A DNA stretch of 60,060 nucleotides, taken from the NCBI GenBank assembly GCA_048213135.1, contig PS015198.1:68932-128991 (forward strand), written 5' to 3'. Positions within the stretch are counted from its first letter, which is position 1; each line of letters begins with the position of its first letter. The notes beneath the pieces are model-generated. The model saw only the letters and a program-made list of their open reading frames with translations, made no database searches and had not been told where the DNA came from. The position numbers and the translations under genes were made by a program. Of this stretch, positions 13,001 through 24,500 are shown piece by piece. The stretch comes from Reclinomonas americana ATCC 50394 (taxonomy: Eukaryota; Jakobida; Jakobea; Jakobida).

Positions 13001-16000
13001 CCTTCCGTCGTCCGCAGTCATGGTCTCGTTCGGCAGGAGCCTCGGCAAGCTAATGAATAATGCACGTGCCAAGACGCCCAAGTCTATTGAAGGAGTGCTC
13101 CAGAGCATGAGCAACTTCATCGAGGTAAGCAAATGTCTGTTCTGTCTATCCCGCGTGACTGGAAAGTGAACTAACGTCGATGCATGTGCCACTCTACAGA
13201 AGAGTGAACTGCGTGGTGCTGCTCTGGTGGATGCCATTGAGAGACCATTGATTTTGGTGGATGAACGTGGCCATTCTGAGGTACGCCGACGTTCTCTTGT
13301 GGTCCTTGCATTTCGCGATTTGTGTTGACTGACACACGTGCTTCATTCACGATGTCGGTCGTTCTGCAGGAGTCATGGAAGATGATGGAGACAAAACGGA
13401 AGAGCAATGACCGTCTTTTGCAGCTGGTCATCCAAGCCGCGCAGGCCCTACGTGAGTGTCCTGGCTTGCAAGCGTCGCTGATTCGAGACGGCTGTCTCTC
13501 CGAGGAGGAGATCGCACGGGCCGTCGAGTGGTGTATTGAGAGAGGTTTGATGGCATCCTTGTGTTGTACTGTGTGCATTGTGTCAGGACTTACAAGCGAG
13601 GTGCAGCTCTCATGGAGGCGAAGGTGCTGAAGAAAGAAGAGATGAAGGAAGAGAAAGAGGAGGATGATTCAAGGGTCGGCAGGGAGGAGGATGAGGACGA
13701 CGACATGGATGAGGCTGACAAGAGGAAGGTATGACCATGGATGATTGGACAAGTGCACGTTGTGGCAACATCTCATCTGTACATGCAAAGCGACGAGGGA
13801 GTGGTCCTGCAACAATGAGCAAGGACGAACAACTGATGCTGGCAAGGCTGCTTGTTGAGTGTGCTTGCTGTCGAGTGTCCTTATGCGTAAATCGTCTAGC
13901 TGATCGAATGTTCATTGCACCACCCATGTGTTTCATACGCGAGCAGTGCTGCAACAAGAAGAAGATACTTGTGACGGCGTTTGGCTTCATGGCGCCGTTC
14001 GTGATGGGATCCACGGTCCGTCATCACCAGGGCGTTGTTGTTAAACTCGTATGCAAGGAGTGTGGCTTCTCGACATCGAAAGCAGGACGGCTTTCGTCGG
14101 CAGTCGTCAACTCATTTGGCAAGAGTCTTTGCGACTTCGTCAGGACAGCACGCGAGAAGACGCCCAACTCTGTTGAGGGAGTGCTCCAGATGGTGGGCGA
14201 CTTTGTCGAGGTGAGCAGCGAACCTCTTTGCGAAAGTTTATCAATGGTGAGCGCTAACGTGTGTGCCACTATGCAGAGGAGTGAACTGCGCGATGCGGCT
14301 CTGGCGGATGCCATTAAGAGGCCGCTGTTTGTGGTGGATGAACGTGGTCATTCGGAGGTGTGGTTGCCCTGTGTTCTGTGTGAAGATGCATGCTAAATGG
14401 CGTTTTTCTCGTTTTGTGCTTCGATATTCGGATGTCAGGAGTCGTCACTCTTGCCAGGGATGAAGCGCAACAGGAAGACTCCTCTGCTGCCGTTCATGAC
14501 ACAAGCTGTTGAGGCTCTTCACAACTGTACAGGCCTGCTGGTCACTCTGCTTCGAGACGGTTCTCTTTCCGAGGCGGAGATTACTCGTGCCGTCAAGTGG
14601 TGCCGTGAACGAGGTTTGGTTGCGTGACACACATTGTTGCAAATTGTGAATACTCTGACACAGGCGACAGCTCTGAGGGAGATGGAGATGATAAAGAGAG
14701 AGGAGAAGAGAGAGGACGACGATGATGATGACGGCAGCGAGAATGAGGACGATGACGGGGAGGGAAACAGGAGACACAAGGTACGCCCGTCACTGCTATC
14801 TATATAATGAGACGTGAATTATTTGTGTATCTCAAAAACTGCACGATTCTCAATGACAGGGCCACAAGAGTGGCCTTGCAAAGTTGAGCATCAACGAGCA
14901 ACTTATGCTGGCGAAACTGCTTGTTGCGTATTGTTGTTGTTGCCTCTCTGCTCGGCTCCTCATTCCCACTCACCCAGCGAACATGCGAGCAGGGTTGCAA
15001 CAGGAAGAGGATGCTGGTGAAGGCATTCGGCCTCATGGCACCTGTGGTTATGGGATGCACTGTCCTCCATCATCAGCGCCTTCTCTTCCAATTTGCCTGT
15101 GATGAATGTGGGATGCCATGCGAGGATCCTGGCTGCCCATCACCTGGAGTCCAGTCTGCATTTGGCAAGAGTCTTGCCAATAGTGCCAACACGGCACGCG
15201 GCATGACGCCCAAATCAGTGGAGGGCGTGCTTGAGAGCGTGAGCAACTTCATCGAGGTCAGTGTCCCTGTGTTGGCATTCGACAGTGACGTTCCTGCTTC
15301 CTGATCTGCCTTCCATTGTGTGCATGTAATCATCAGAAAAGCGGTCTTCGAGGAGCTGCACTGGTGGATGCTGTCGAGAGGCCAATGATTGTGGTTGACG
15401 AACGTGGCCACTCTGAGGCATGTGGACTGTGATTTGTGCATTGATGTGCATCAATGATGTTGTCTCACTTTCTCAATTCTCGGGCAGTAGGAATCAGCCA
15501 AGTTGACGCAGATAAACACCAAGCAAACTCCTCTTCTGCCGTTCGTCACACAGGCCATGCAGGCTCTCCACAGCTGTGCTGGTCTGCTGGCTGCTCTGCT
15601 GCGCGACGGTTGCCTTTCCAAGGCAGATATGGAGCGTGCCGTCGAGTGGTGCAGTGAACGAGGTTTGGGAGCGTGACACACATTGTTGCAAATTGTGCAT
15701 ACTCTGACAAACAGGCGACAGCTCTGAGGGAGATGGAGACGGCGAAGAAAGAGAAGAAGAGAGAAGACAACGAACAGGCGGATGATGATGACGACAGCGA
15801 GAATGAGGACGATGACGGGGAGGGGAAAAGGATACACAAGGTACGCCGTCACTGCTATGTGTGAGTCCTGAATGATGTGTGCATTCCGAAACTGCATGGT
15901 TCTCAATCGCAGCGCCGGAAGAGTGGCCCTGCGAAGTTGAGCATCAACGAGCAGCTTATGCTCACGAGGCTACATGTTGCGTGTTGTCGTTACTTCTCTG

Positions 16001-16976
16001 CTCGGCTCCTCTCTCCCACTCACCAACCGCACATGCGAGCAGGCATGCAACAGGAAGAAGATACTGGTGAAGGCATTCGGCCTCATGGCACCGTTGGTGA
16101 TGGGATCCACTGTCCGCCATCATCAGCGCCTTCTCTTCCTGCTTGCCTGTGACGAATGCGGACTGCCGTCGGAGGGACCAGGCTGCCCATCATCCGCTGT
16201 CATGGCTGCATTTGGCAAGAGTCTTGCCAAGAGTGCCACTTGGACACGCGGCAGGACGCTTAAGTCAGTTGAGGGCGTGCTCGAGAGCGTGAGCCACTTC
16301 ATCGAGGTGAGTGCCAGTGTGTTGTCTCTGTGTCGCCTCCGATCGTGACGTTTCTGGTGACTGACTTGCGTTCAATATGTGCGGGATCATCAGAGGAGTG
16401 GTCTTCGAGGAGCTGCGCTGCTGGATGCTGTCGAGAGACCACTGATTGTGATTGACGAGCGTGGCTTCTCGGAGGCATGTATCCTGCATGTGTGGTTTTG
16501 TGAATCAATGCTAGCTTGCTCACAATGCGTACTCTGGCAGGAGTCAGCAAAGTTGTGGAAGGGAGGCACTCCAAATGTTCTTCTGCCATTCGTCACGCAG
16601 GCCATGCCGCTGCTCCACACTTACCCTGGCCTGCTGGCCACTCTGCTGCGAGATGGACGTCTGTCAAAGACGGAGATTGCGCGTGCCGGTGAGTGCTCCA
16701 AATGGAAAGATCTGGAAGCACCTGGATGTTGTTGCATGTCGTGCCAGCATCAACTCTGACGAGCATGATGCAGTGCTGGGTGAAGAGAAGCCGGTGAAAA
16801 TGGAGGTGGTGAAGAAAGAGGAGGAGGAAGACGAGGAGGAAGACGAGGAGGAGGAGGAGGAGGAGGAGGANNNNNNNNNNNNNNNNNNNNNNNNNNNNNN
16901 NNNNNNNNNNNNNNNNNNNNNNNNNNNNNNNNNNNNNNNGGAGGAGGAGGAGGAGGACGAGGACGAGGACATGTAG
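10047..16976 (+). CDS. Five-module putative nuclear protein, copy A (unknown family)
   Basis: About 31 exons. Exon 1 (from 10047, into the gap at 10348) is Pro/Thr/Met/Ser-rich (MASRHPPPPRPHS). Then follow 10825-10929, 11010-11059, 11151-11255 (basic, RARRRRVD) and 11339-11389 (PPKKKK, NLS-like). Five diverged modules come next. Each has a 63-75 nt exon, a 264 nt exon, an 81 nt exon, a 148-178 nt exon and a Lys/Glu/Asp-rich exon. The 264 nt exon carries an invariant C, an HHQ and a CxxCG motif, suggesting metal binding. The 81 nt exon carries ALVDAIERPLIVVDERGHSE-like sequence, and the next ends AVxWC in modules 1-4. VKxE-type tails recall SUMO acceptor sites. NLS-like and acidic blocks suggest a nuclear or chromatin role. 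I recognise no known domain and assign no function. Stop TAG at 16974-16976. A 69 bp gap interrupts the final acidic stretch. Confidence 0.8.
11480..12465 (+). repeat. Module A1 of copy A
   Basis: Exons 11480-11554, 11649-11912 (264 nt), 11981-12061 (81 nt), 12139-12316 and 12377-12465. Key motifs: RCNRKR, VVHHQ, CDDCG, DERGYSE, AVTWC, and the acidic tail VKKEEEEEDD. The first intron begins GTTGCG. Confidence 0.8.
12558..13728 (+). repeat. Module A2 of copy A
   Basis: An acidic linker exon 12558-12602 precedes 12684-12758, 12861-13124 (264 nt), 13200-13280 (81 nt), 13370-13544 and 13607-13728. Motifs: RCNKKK, WHHQ, CKECG, DERGHSE, AVEWC. Confidence 0.8.
13791..14780 (+). repeat. Module A3 of copy A
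   Basis: Exons 13791-13853, 13947-14210 (264 nt), 14277-14357 (81 nt), 14439-14613 and 14664-14780. Motifs: CCNKKK, RHHQ, CKECG, DERGHSE, AVKWC. The first intron begins GTTGAG, against GTTGCG in the other modules. Confidence 0.8.
14860..15840 (+). repeat. Module A4 of copy A
   Basis: Exons 14860-14922, 14993-15256 (264 nt), 15337-15417 (81 nt), 15491-15662 and 15715-15840. The 81 nt exon is followed by GCATGT, a GC-AG intron. Motifs: GCNRKR, LHHQ, CDECG, AVEWC. Confidence 0.8.
15913..16976 (+). repeat. Module A5 (terminal) of copy A
   Basis: Exons 15913-15975, 16043-16306 (264 nt), 16394-16474 (81 nt, followed by GCATGT), 16541-16688 and 16774-16976. This module lacks the AVxWC end and instead splices into a long Glu/Asp tail ending EDEDM. 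Confidence 0.78.
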
Positions 16977-18574
16977 AGCAAGTAGTTCGAGAGGATGATA
17001 CTGCCGTGAATGGACGATGATATGCCTGCACCGGAGGGGCAGCTGGAGGGATGAGGGACACGGGAAGAAGTTTCACTGTGTTAGCAGCAAATGCAGACTG
17101 CAGGTTGTTTGTGAAATAGATGGAGCTTGTCGAAGAAGGAGAAGAGGAGAGCAGAAACCGCAGTTCACCAAGAGGAACACTTCTGAGCAGCGGCCTTGTG
17201 TTATGAGGGATGGACTCTGCATTCGAGCTTTCTCTTCATGCAGCTGACTGGTGTAGTTATTGTTGCAGGAGGAAGAGCAAGACGAGTGAAGGACGATTCA
17301 CCTTGCGAGGCGAATGAATGCTGTTGTGCGTGCAGCCGCCCGTAGGCGTCCGTTCGCTTTCGTGCGTGTTGCTAACTCTGCGCAACAACCAACTCGAAAA
17401 TGGCCGTCGTAAGATCTCTTTGACCGCCGCGAGCTCAAGCATATTCGAGAATAGCAACGCGTGCTTCTTCTCTGTTCATGGTAGCGACAGAGCAACACAC
17501 CGCTGATGCATAACGGGCCATCGGCTGTGGGGGAAGGGAGCAACCCATCGCGTGTTTGTGCAGGTAACTCGTGTTCTTGTGGACCGATGTGGATTGAGCA
17601 GAAGGAGGTGCTGCGTTGTTGGATCTATGGATACTCCTGCACGTGCATCAGACCAGCGGGCACAGTCTCGATGACGATAAGAGTTGTTGGTTTTCAACTG
17701 GATGCTGAGTTCGTATCCTTCACGTTGTGTTTGTCTGCGGCCCTTCCTCGGTATCCATCCAGGCGATGCTGCCATGATGCAGCTGCTCATGTGCGCTGTT
17801 GTACTCTATGAGGAGGTGTTGTCTTTCACCATCTCAGCACCCAGCTTCTCCTGATCCATGTTCTCACCGCAAGAGAGAGATCTAAAACTAAGAGACATGC
17901 ATTGCTGGACGTGCAAAACAATCGCAGTTGACGATGTACCCAAGTTTGCCCAGTTCCCTGACACTCCCTCTCCTCTCTCTCCCTTTCTCACTGCCACACT
18001 CCTCCTTCTCCTCCTCACCTTCACATCACGACTTGTCACCTTTTCATCTTGCTGTTCGAATCAACGAATTCTTCACAGTAGACTCCTCGCTGCGTTTCGA
18101 CAAACTGGGTTTCATTTGCTTCTGTGTCGGTACTCCGTACCGTTCCCATCTATTTACAACCCATCAACTAGAGCTATCCGTACACGCAAACAACCGGGTC
18201 GCCAACCACTTGTTGTGCTACACAAGCTCCTCTCTAACTGTCACGCCAAAAACCCTCCACACACAAGCGCACAAGTCCCTTGAAGACAAATGCAAAACCG
18301 AACAACCCCAGCAAACAAAAGCGGAGGAGAAACGAGGAAATATGATGTGTGTACGCCGGGTGGGTGGGTGGGTACTGGCGTGCCACAGCAACAAACGAAA
18401 AAGCAAGGAATTTTCGTTTGGTCTCCACTCGTCGTCTACTAAATGATCAATACCAGAATCAAGGTTCCTACTCAGAACCGACGATCTTCATTTGCTCTCG
18501 CTCTCTCTCTTTTCGTTTCTTGCATCACGCAGCGCGCGCGTGTGTGTGCGAAACAACAACAAAGACGCATACAG
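16977..18574. other. Duplicated intergenic spacer between copies A and B
   Basis: No gene I can support. Most of it is similar to 26245-27376 downstream of copy B (for example the AGGAAGAGCAAG block at 17271 and 26571, and the GATGCAGCTGCTCATGTG block near 17777 and 27022). The duplicated unit is therefore gene plus spacer, with periods of 8528 and 8802 bp between start codons. Confidence 0.65.
18068..18484. other. About 417 bp insertion specific to the copy B 5' flank
   Basis: Copies A and C read CAACGA directly followed by ATCTTCA. In copy B these halves are separated by about 417 bp of unrelated sequence, with ACGA near both edges. It contains no convincing open reading frame. It could be a small non-autonomous transposable element, or sequence lost from A and C; insertion is the simpler reading. 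Confidence 0.45.
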
Positions 18575-21500
18575 ATGGCCTCTCGTCGACACCCTCCTCC
18601 TCCTCCTCCACGCCCTCACTCAACAACAAAAACACCAACTCCTTCTCTGCCAATGTCTGCCTGTTCTCCGTGCGACGATGAGAAAGCAGACATGATGCTC
18701 GTCGACAGCAAGCAGCATGTGACGACGATGATGATGATGATGCATTCCTCTCCCTCCATCAACATCAACAGCAACGATGATGATGAGATGAAGATGAAGA
18801 GCGCATCGGGGTTATCTGCTCATCGTGGTGTACCTGCTATGGCAAGGCGACGAGTTCCTGTCTCTTTTTCTTCTTCCTCNNNNNNNNNNNNNNNNNNNNN
18901 NNNNNNNNNNNNNNNNNNNNNNNNNNNNNNNNNNNNNNNNNNNNNNNNNNNNNNNNNNNNNNNNNNNNNNNNNNNNNNNNNNNNNNNNNNNNNNNNNNNN
19001 NNNNNNNNNNNNNNNNNNNNNNNNNNNNNNNNNNNNNNNNNNNNNNNNNNNNNNNNNNNNNNNNNNNNNNNNNNNNNNNNNNNNNNNCCATGAAGACACA
19101 CATTGACACACAGCCTCGGAAAGATTCTCTTGCTGCGTACCTTGGTGTCATCGTCGTCAAGCTTGATGTCATCTTCTTCTTGCTCCTCTTCCTCCTCCAT
19201 CTTCACCAGCATCTTCGCATCACCAGATTCTGCGTGATGTTGGTCAATACAAGTGCAAGCAACAGCACCAGTCGCATGAGAATACAGACCTACTGTATGG
19301 CACCACATGACGGCACGTGATATCTCGGCTTCAGAGAGGTGGTTGTCGCGTAGCAGAGCCATGAGACCATCACACTTGCGCAGCGCATCCATGGCCTGCT
19401 TGACAAACGGCAGGAGATGATCTTCCTTGGTCTTGTTTGAGGGGCGCAAGACTTCCCACGATTCCTGTAACAAGCAAGTAGATTGGGTGAAAACTTGTCA
19501 GCCTGATCGCTGTCGAAAACAATCATGCAACACGAACGCACCTCCGAATATCCGCTCTCATCCACGACAATCAGCGGACTCTCAACAGCATCCACCAGAG
19601 CCGCGTCACTTAGCTGGCTCATCTGCAGATTGCAATCATCTGCATGTTGGTTCACATGTCATGGTCGTCACACGCACACATGCTTGCTCACCTCGATGTA
19701 GTTGCTCATGCTCTGGAGCACGCCCTCCACTGATTTGGGCGTTTTGGCGCGTGAATAGCTGGCAGTTTCGCCAAGACTCTTGCCAAATGCACTCTTGACT
19801 GCCGACGACGTGCGACCCGGCTCCGACATCGGAACCCCGCAGTCGTCACAGGCAAGCTCAAAGAGAATGCTCTGATGGTGGACGACTGTGTATCCGTGAA
19901 CAATCGATGCCATCAGGCCAAATGCCTTCACCAGAATCCTCTTCCGATTGCATCGCTGCGAGTGACCAATGAAGAGATTAGGAGAAGGAGGAGTGAGCTG
20001 GTTTGCAACGAAGAAAGAGAGCATGCACACGCAACAAGCAGCTTGTTCAGCAGCAGCTTCTCGTCTGCGCTCAACTCCACGGGCTCTTTCGCAGCTTGAC
20101 CCTTGCCACGCTGTGAATCCACAGCATGCATGATTGACACAAATACATCCAAATGCAGAGATCGATAAACAAACACAACAATGTCAGTAGCAGAGAATCC
20201 ACACCTTCTTTTTCTTTGGCGGTGCAAGCTCATCATCACTGGATGCATTCGCCTGCTGAGAATGAAGAGAAACCATCAGGTGTCAACTGCGATGCAAGCG
20301 AGAGGCGGTGAGACGCGTGCCTCAGCGGAGCTCACCTCCAGAGAACGCTTGCGGGATGATGTCTCAACTAAATCACGTGCAGGCAAGTCCTCGCTGTGAT
20401 CCACCTGAGACGAGTCGGCTCGCCGTCTCCTCGCGCGTTGCTGCACAAGCATNNNNNNNNNNNNNNNNNNNNNNNNNNNNNNNNNNNNNNNNNNNNNNNN
20501 NNNNNNNNNNNNNNNNNNNNNNNNNNNNNNNNNNNNNNNNNNNNNNNNNNNNNNNNNNNNNNNNNNNNNNNNNNNNNCTCTTCTTCTTCTTCTTCTCCTT
20601 CTTCTTTCCCATCATGGATTGTCGTTGTGTTTCATTGCCTGTTGCAGAACCAGCTGGCCTCGTGAAAGACAAGAAGGAGAAGAAGCACACCGACGAGAGC
20701 ACAGCCGCCATTGCCGCTGCCCGAAGTGACGCTGAGCAGGGTGCGTCTCTCTCTTGCTGTCTTTGATGTTCTCGCGTCACGTGATTTCTCACCTGGGTGG
20801 TGCATGCACGCAGCTGCTCATCAGGAGCACATGGAACACACAGCGATGGAAGGCATTGTCGAGGTACAGTGATTGTGTGTCGTCCCAAGATGAGCATTTC
20901 TCTCACTTGAACTCTCTGTCTCTCTCTTGGCATAATTGCGCAGCAACGTGCGAGGAGGCAGCGAGTCGACTCATCTCAGGTGGATCACAGTGAGGACTTG
21001 CCTGCGCATGACTCAGAAGAGGCATCGGTCCGCAAGCGTTCTCTGGAGGTGAGCTCCGATGAGGCACGCGTCTCATTTGCCCCTCTCGCTCGCTTCGCAG
21101 TTGAGACACCTCATGTTTCATACATTCTCAGCTGGTGGATGCATCCGGTGATGACGAGCTTGCACCGCCAAAGAAGAAGAAAAAGAAGGTGTGGATTCTG
21201 TCGCTGTTCGTCGATCTGCAGCTGGGTTCTCTTGTGTCAATGTTGCTTGCTGTTGATTCACAGCGAGGCAAGACTCGAGCTGCGAAAGAACCAGAGGAGT
21301 TGAGCGCAGACGAGAAGCTGTTGCTGAACAAGCTGCTTGTTGCGTGTGCTTGTCACTCTGTCATCATTGCGATCCACTTTGCTCCTTCTCCCTCCTCGAT
21401 GCACTCACCATTCTTCTCGTGTCACTCGCAGCGATGCAATCGGAAGAGGATTCTGGTGAAGGCGTTTGGCCTGATGGCACCGATCGTCCAAGGGTCTACG

Positions 21501-24500
21501 GTCGTCCACCATCAGAGTGATCTCTTTGAGCTTGCCTGTGACGACTGCGGGGTTCCGATGTCGGAGCCGGGTCGCACGTCGTCTGCAGTCGGATGTGCTT
21601 TCAGCAAGAGCCTCGGTGAGACTGTCAGTCATTCACGCCAGTCAACGCCCAAGTCAGTAGAGGGTGTGCTTCAGCGTATGATCAACTACATCGAGGTGAG
21701 CGAACATTCTTGGCGACGACCATGACATGTGAACCAACATGCAGATGATTGCAATCTGCAGATGAGCCAGCTCAGTGGCGCGGCACTGGTGGATGCGATT
21801 GAGAGACCGCTGATTGTGGTGAATGAGCGCGGGCATTCGGAGGTGCATTGCTTTGCATGATCTTCAGTGACTGTTATGATCGTGTCCGTTGATCTTCACC
21901 CTCGACCTCGTGTTACAGGAATCATGGAAGAAATTGTCACCTAGGCACAAGGGCAAGAAAGATCTTCTTCAGCCGTTTGTCAAGCAGGCCACGGATGCGT
22001 TGCGCGAGTGCGATGGTCTCATGGCTGCTCTGCTTCGGGACAATCACCTCACTGAGGCCGAGATAGCACGTGCCGTCACGTGGTGCCGATCAAAAGGTCT
22101 GCAATCTCATACCGCTGTTGGTGTTGCCGGTGTTGGTGTTGACCAGCACCGCGCAGAATATGGGGATGTGAAGATGGTGGTGAAGAAGGAGGAGGAAAAT
22201 GACGGAGAGGGTGATGTCCTCAAGTTCGAAGACGAGGACGTCAAGGTACGAGCAACAAAAGCTGCGGGCGCGCAAGTCTTCGTGGAGTTGGTCGACCATT
22301 GATATCTTGCGTGTTCACAGGACGATGACGGAGAAACAAAGCCAAGCAAGGTACGGCGATGCCCGATGTTTGTGGATGGTTGGTGAGGCAGGTGTTGAAT
22401 GTGGATGTTGTGTGGGGTATGCACTTGCAGCGCCTCAAGAGTGGTCGCCGTGTGCCGGATGTGGATTTGAGCAAGGACGAGCAGATGGTGCTGGACAGAC
22501 TGCTTGTTGCGTGTGCGTGTCCATAGTACCTCAGCAATGCAGAGTGATTGACTCAGCCATGTCTTTGTCTGTCGTAACACCTGATGCTTGTGCATGTGTG
22601 TGCGAACAGCGATGCAACAAGAAGAAGATACTGGTGATGGCATTCGGCATCATGGCGCCCATTGTGAAGCCATCCGCAGTCTTGCATTATCAGCGGGTTC
22701 TTTTCGAACTCGCCTGCACGGAATGTGGCATCCCTTCGTCAGGAGCTGGCTCTCCATCGTCCGCAGTAATGGAAGCATTCGGCAAGAGATTTGGCAGTAC
22801 CGTCCAAGGCGCACGCACCAAGACGCCCAAGTCAGTTGAAGGAGTGCTCCAGAGCATGAGCAGCTTCATCGAGGTGAGCATCTGTCTGTTCTCCATCTCT
22901 CACATGTGACTGGTGAGTGAGCCAATATCAATTCATGTGCAACTCTGTAGAGGAGTGAACTGCGCGGTGCTACTCTGGCAGATGCCGTTGAGAGACCACT
23001 TATTGTGGTTGATGAACGGGGCTATTCTGAGGTGTACCGAATTTCCTTTGTGCGCTCTTGCGTTTCCCGGTTTGTGGCGACTGACTTGCTTCTTTTAATA
23101 TGTCGGTCGTGCTGCAGGAATCATGGAGGATGTTGGAGATGAAGCAGAAGAAAAACGACCATCTCCTGCCTCTCATCGCCGAAGCTGCGCAGGCCCTGCG
23201 TGAGTGTCCTGGGTTGCAAGTGTCGCTGAGTCGAGACGGCTGCCTCTCCGAGGCGGAGATCGCACGGGCCGTCGAGTGGTGTGGCGAAAGAGGTTTGATG
23301 GCATCCGTTGTGTTGTACTGTGTGCATTGTGTTAGGACTGACGAGTAACATGCAGCTCTGCTGAAGGCGACGGTGCTGAAGAAAGAAGAGATGAAGGAGG
23401 AGGAGGAATGGGAAGATGATTCAAGGGTCGATGGGGAAGACGATTCAGACGACGACATGGATGAAGCTGACAGGAGGAAGGTATGACCATGGATGATTGG
23501 ACGAGTGCACGTTGTGGCAACATATCATCTGTACATGCACAGCGACGAGGGAGAGGTTCTGTGACAATGAGCAGGGACGAACAACTGATGCTGGCGAGGC
23601 TGCTTGTTGCGTGTGTTTGCAGTTGAGAGTCCTTCTGCGTAAGTCGTCTTGCTCATTGTGTGTTCATCGCACCACCGATGTGTTTCATGCGAGAGCAGTG
23701 CTGCAACAGGAAGAAGATACTGGTTACGGCGTTTGGCATCATGGCGCCGTGTGTGATGGATTCCACAGTCCGTCATCATCAGCGCGTTCTTGTTGAACTC
23801 GCCTGCAAAGAGTGTGGCGTCCCCTCGTCAAAAGCAGGACGGCTTTCGTCGGCAGTCATTAACTCATTTAGCAAGAGTCTTGGCGAATTCGTCCAGAGGG
23901 CACGTGCAGGGACGCCCAAGTCAGTTGAGGGAGTGCTCCAGATAATGAGCGACTTTGTCGAGGTGAGCAGCGATCATCTTCTTGCGCAAGTTTATCAATG
24001 GTGAGCGCTAACATATGTGCCATTATGCAGAAGAGCGAACTGCGCGATGCGGCTCTGGCGGATGCCATTAAGAGGCCGCTGTTTGTGGTGGATGAACGTG
24101 GTCATTCGGAGGTGTGTGGCTTCCCCGCGCTCAGTGTGCGTTGTATATGCTTAGCATGGCTGATACTTTCTCACTTTCTCTGCTCCGGAATTCGGATGTC
24201 AGGAGTCGTCACGCTTGGCGGCGATTAAGCACAAGAGGAAGAGTCCTCTGCTGCCGTTCATTACGCAAGCTGTGGATGCTCTCCACAACTGCCCTGCCCT
24301 GTTGGCCACTCTGCTTCGAGACGGCTGGTTGTCTGAGGCAGAGGTTACTCGTGCCGTCGAGTGGTGCAGTGAACGAGGTTTGGCTGCGTGACACACATTG
24401 TTGCAAATTGTGAATACTCTGACACAGGCGACAGCTCTGAGAGAGATGGAGATGGTGAAGAAGGAGGAGAAGAGGGAGGAAGAGCAGGAGGATGATAACG

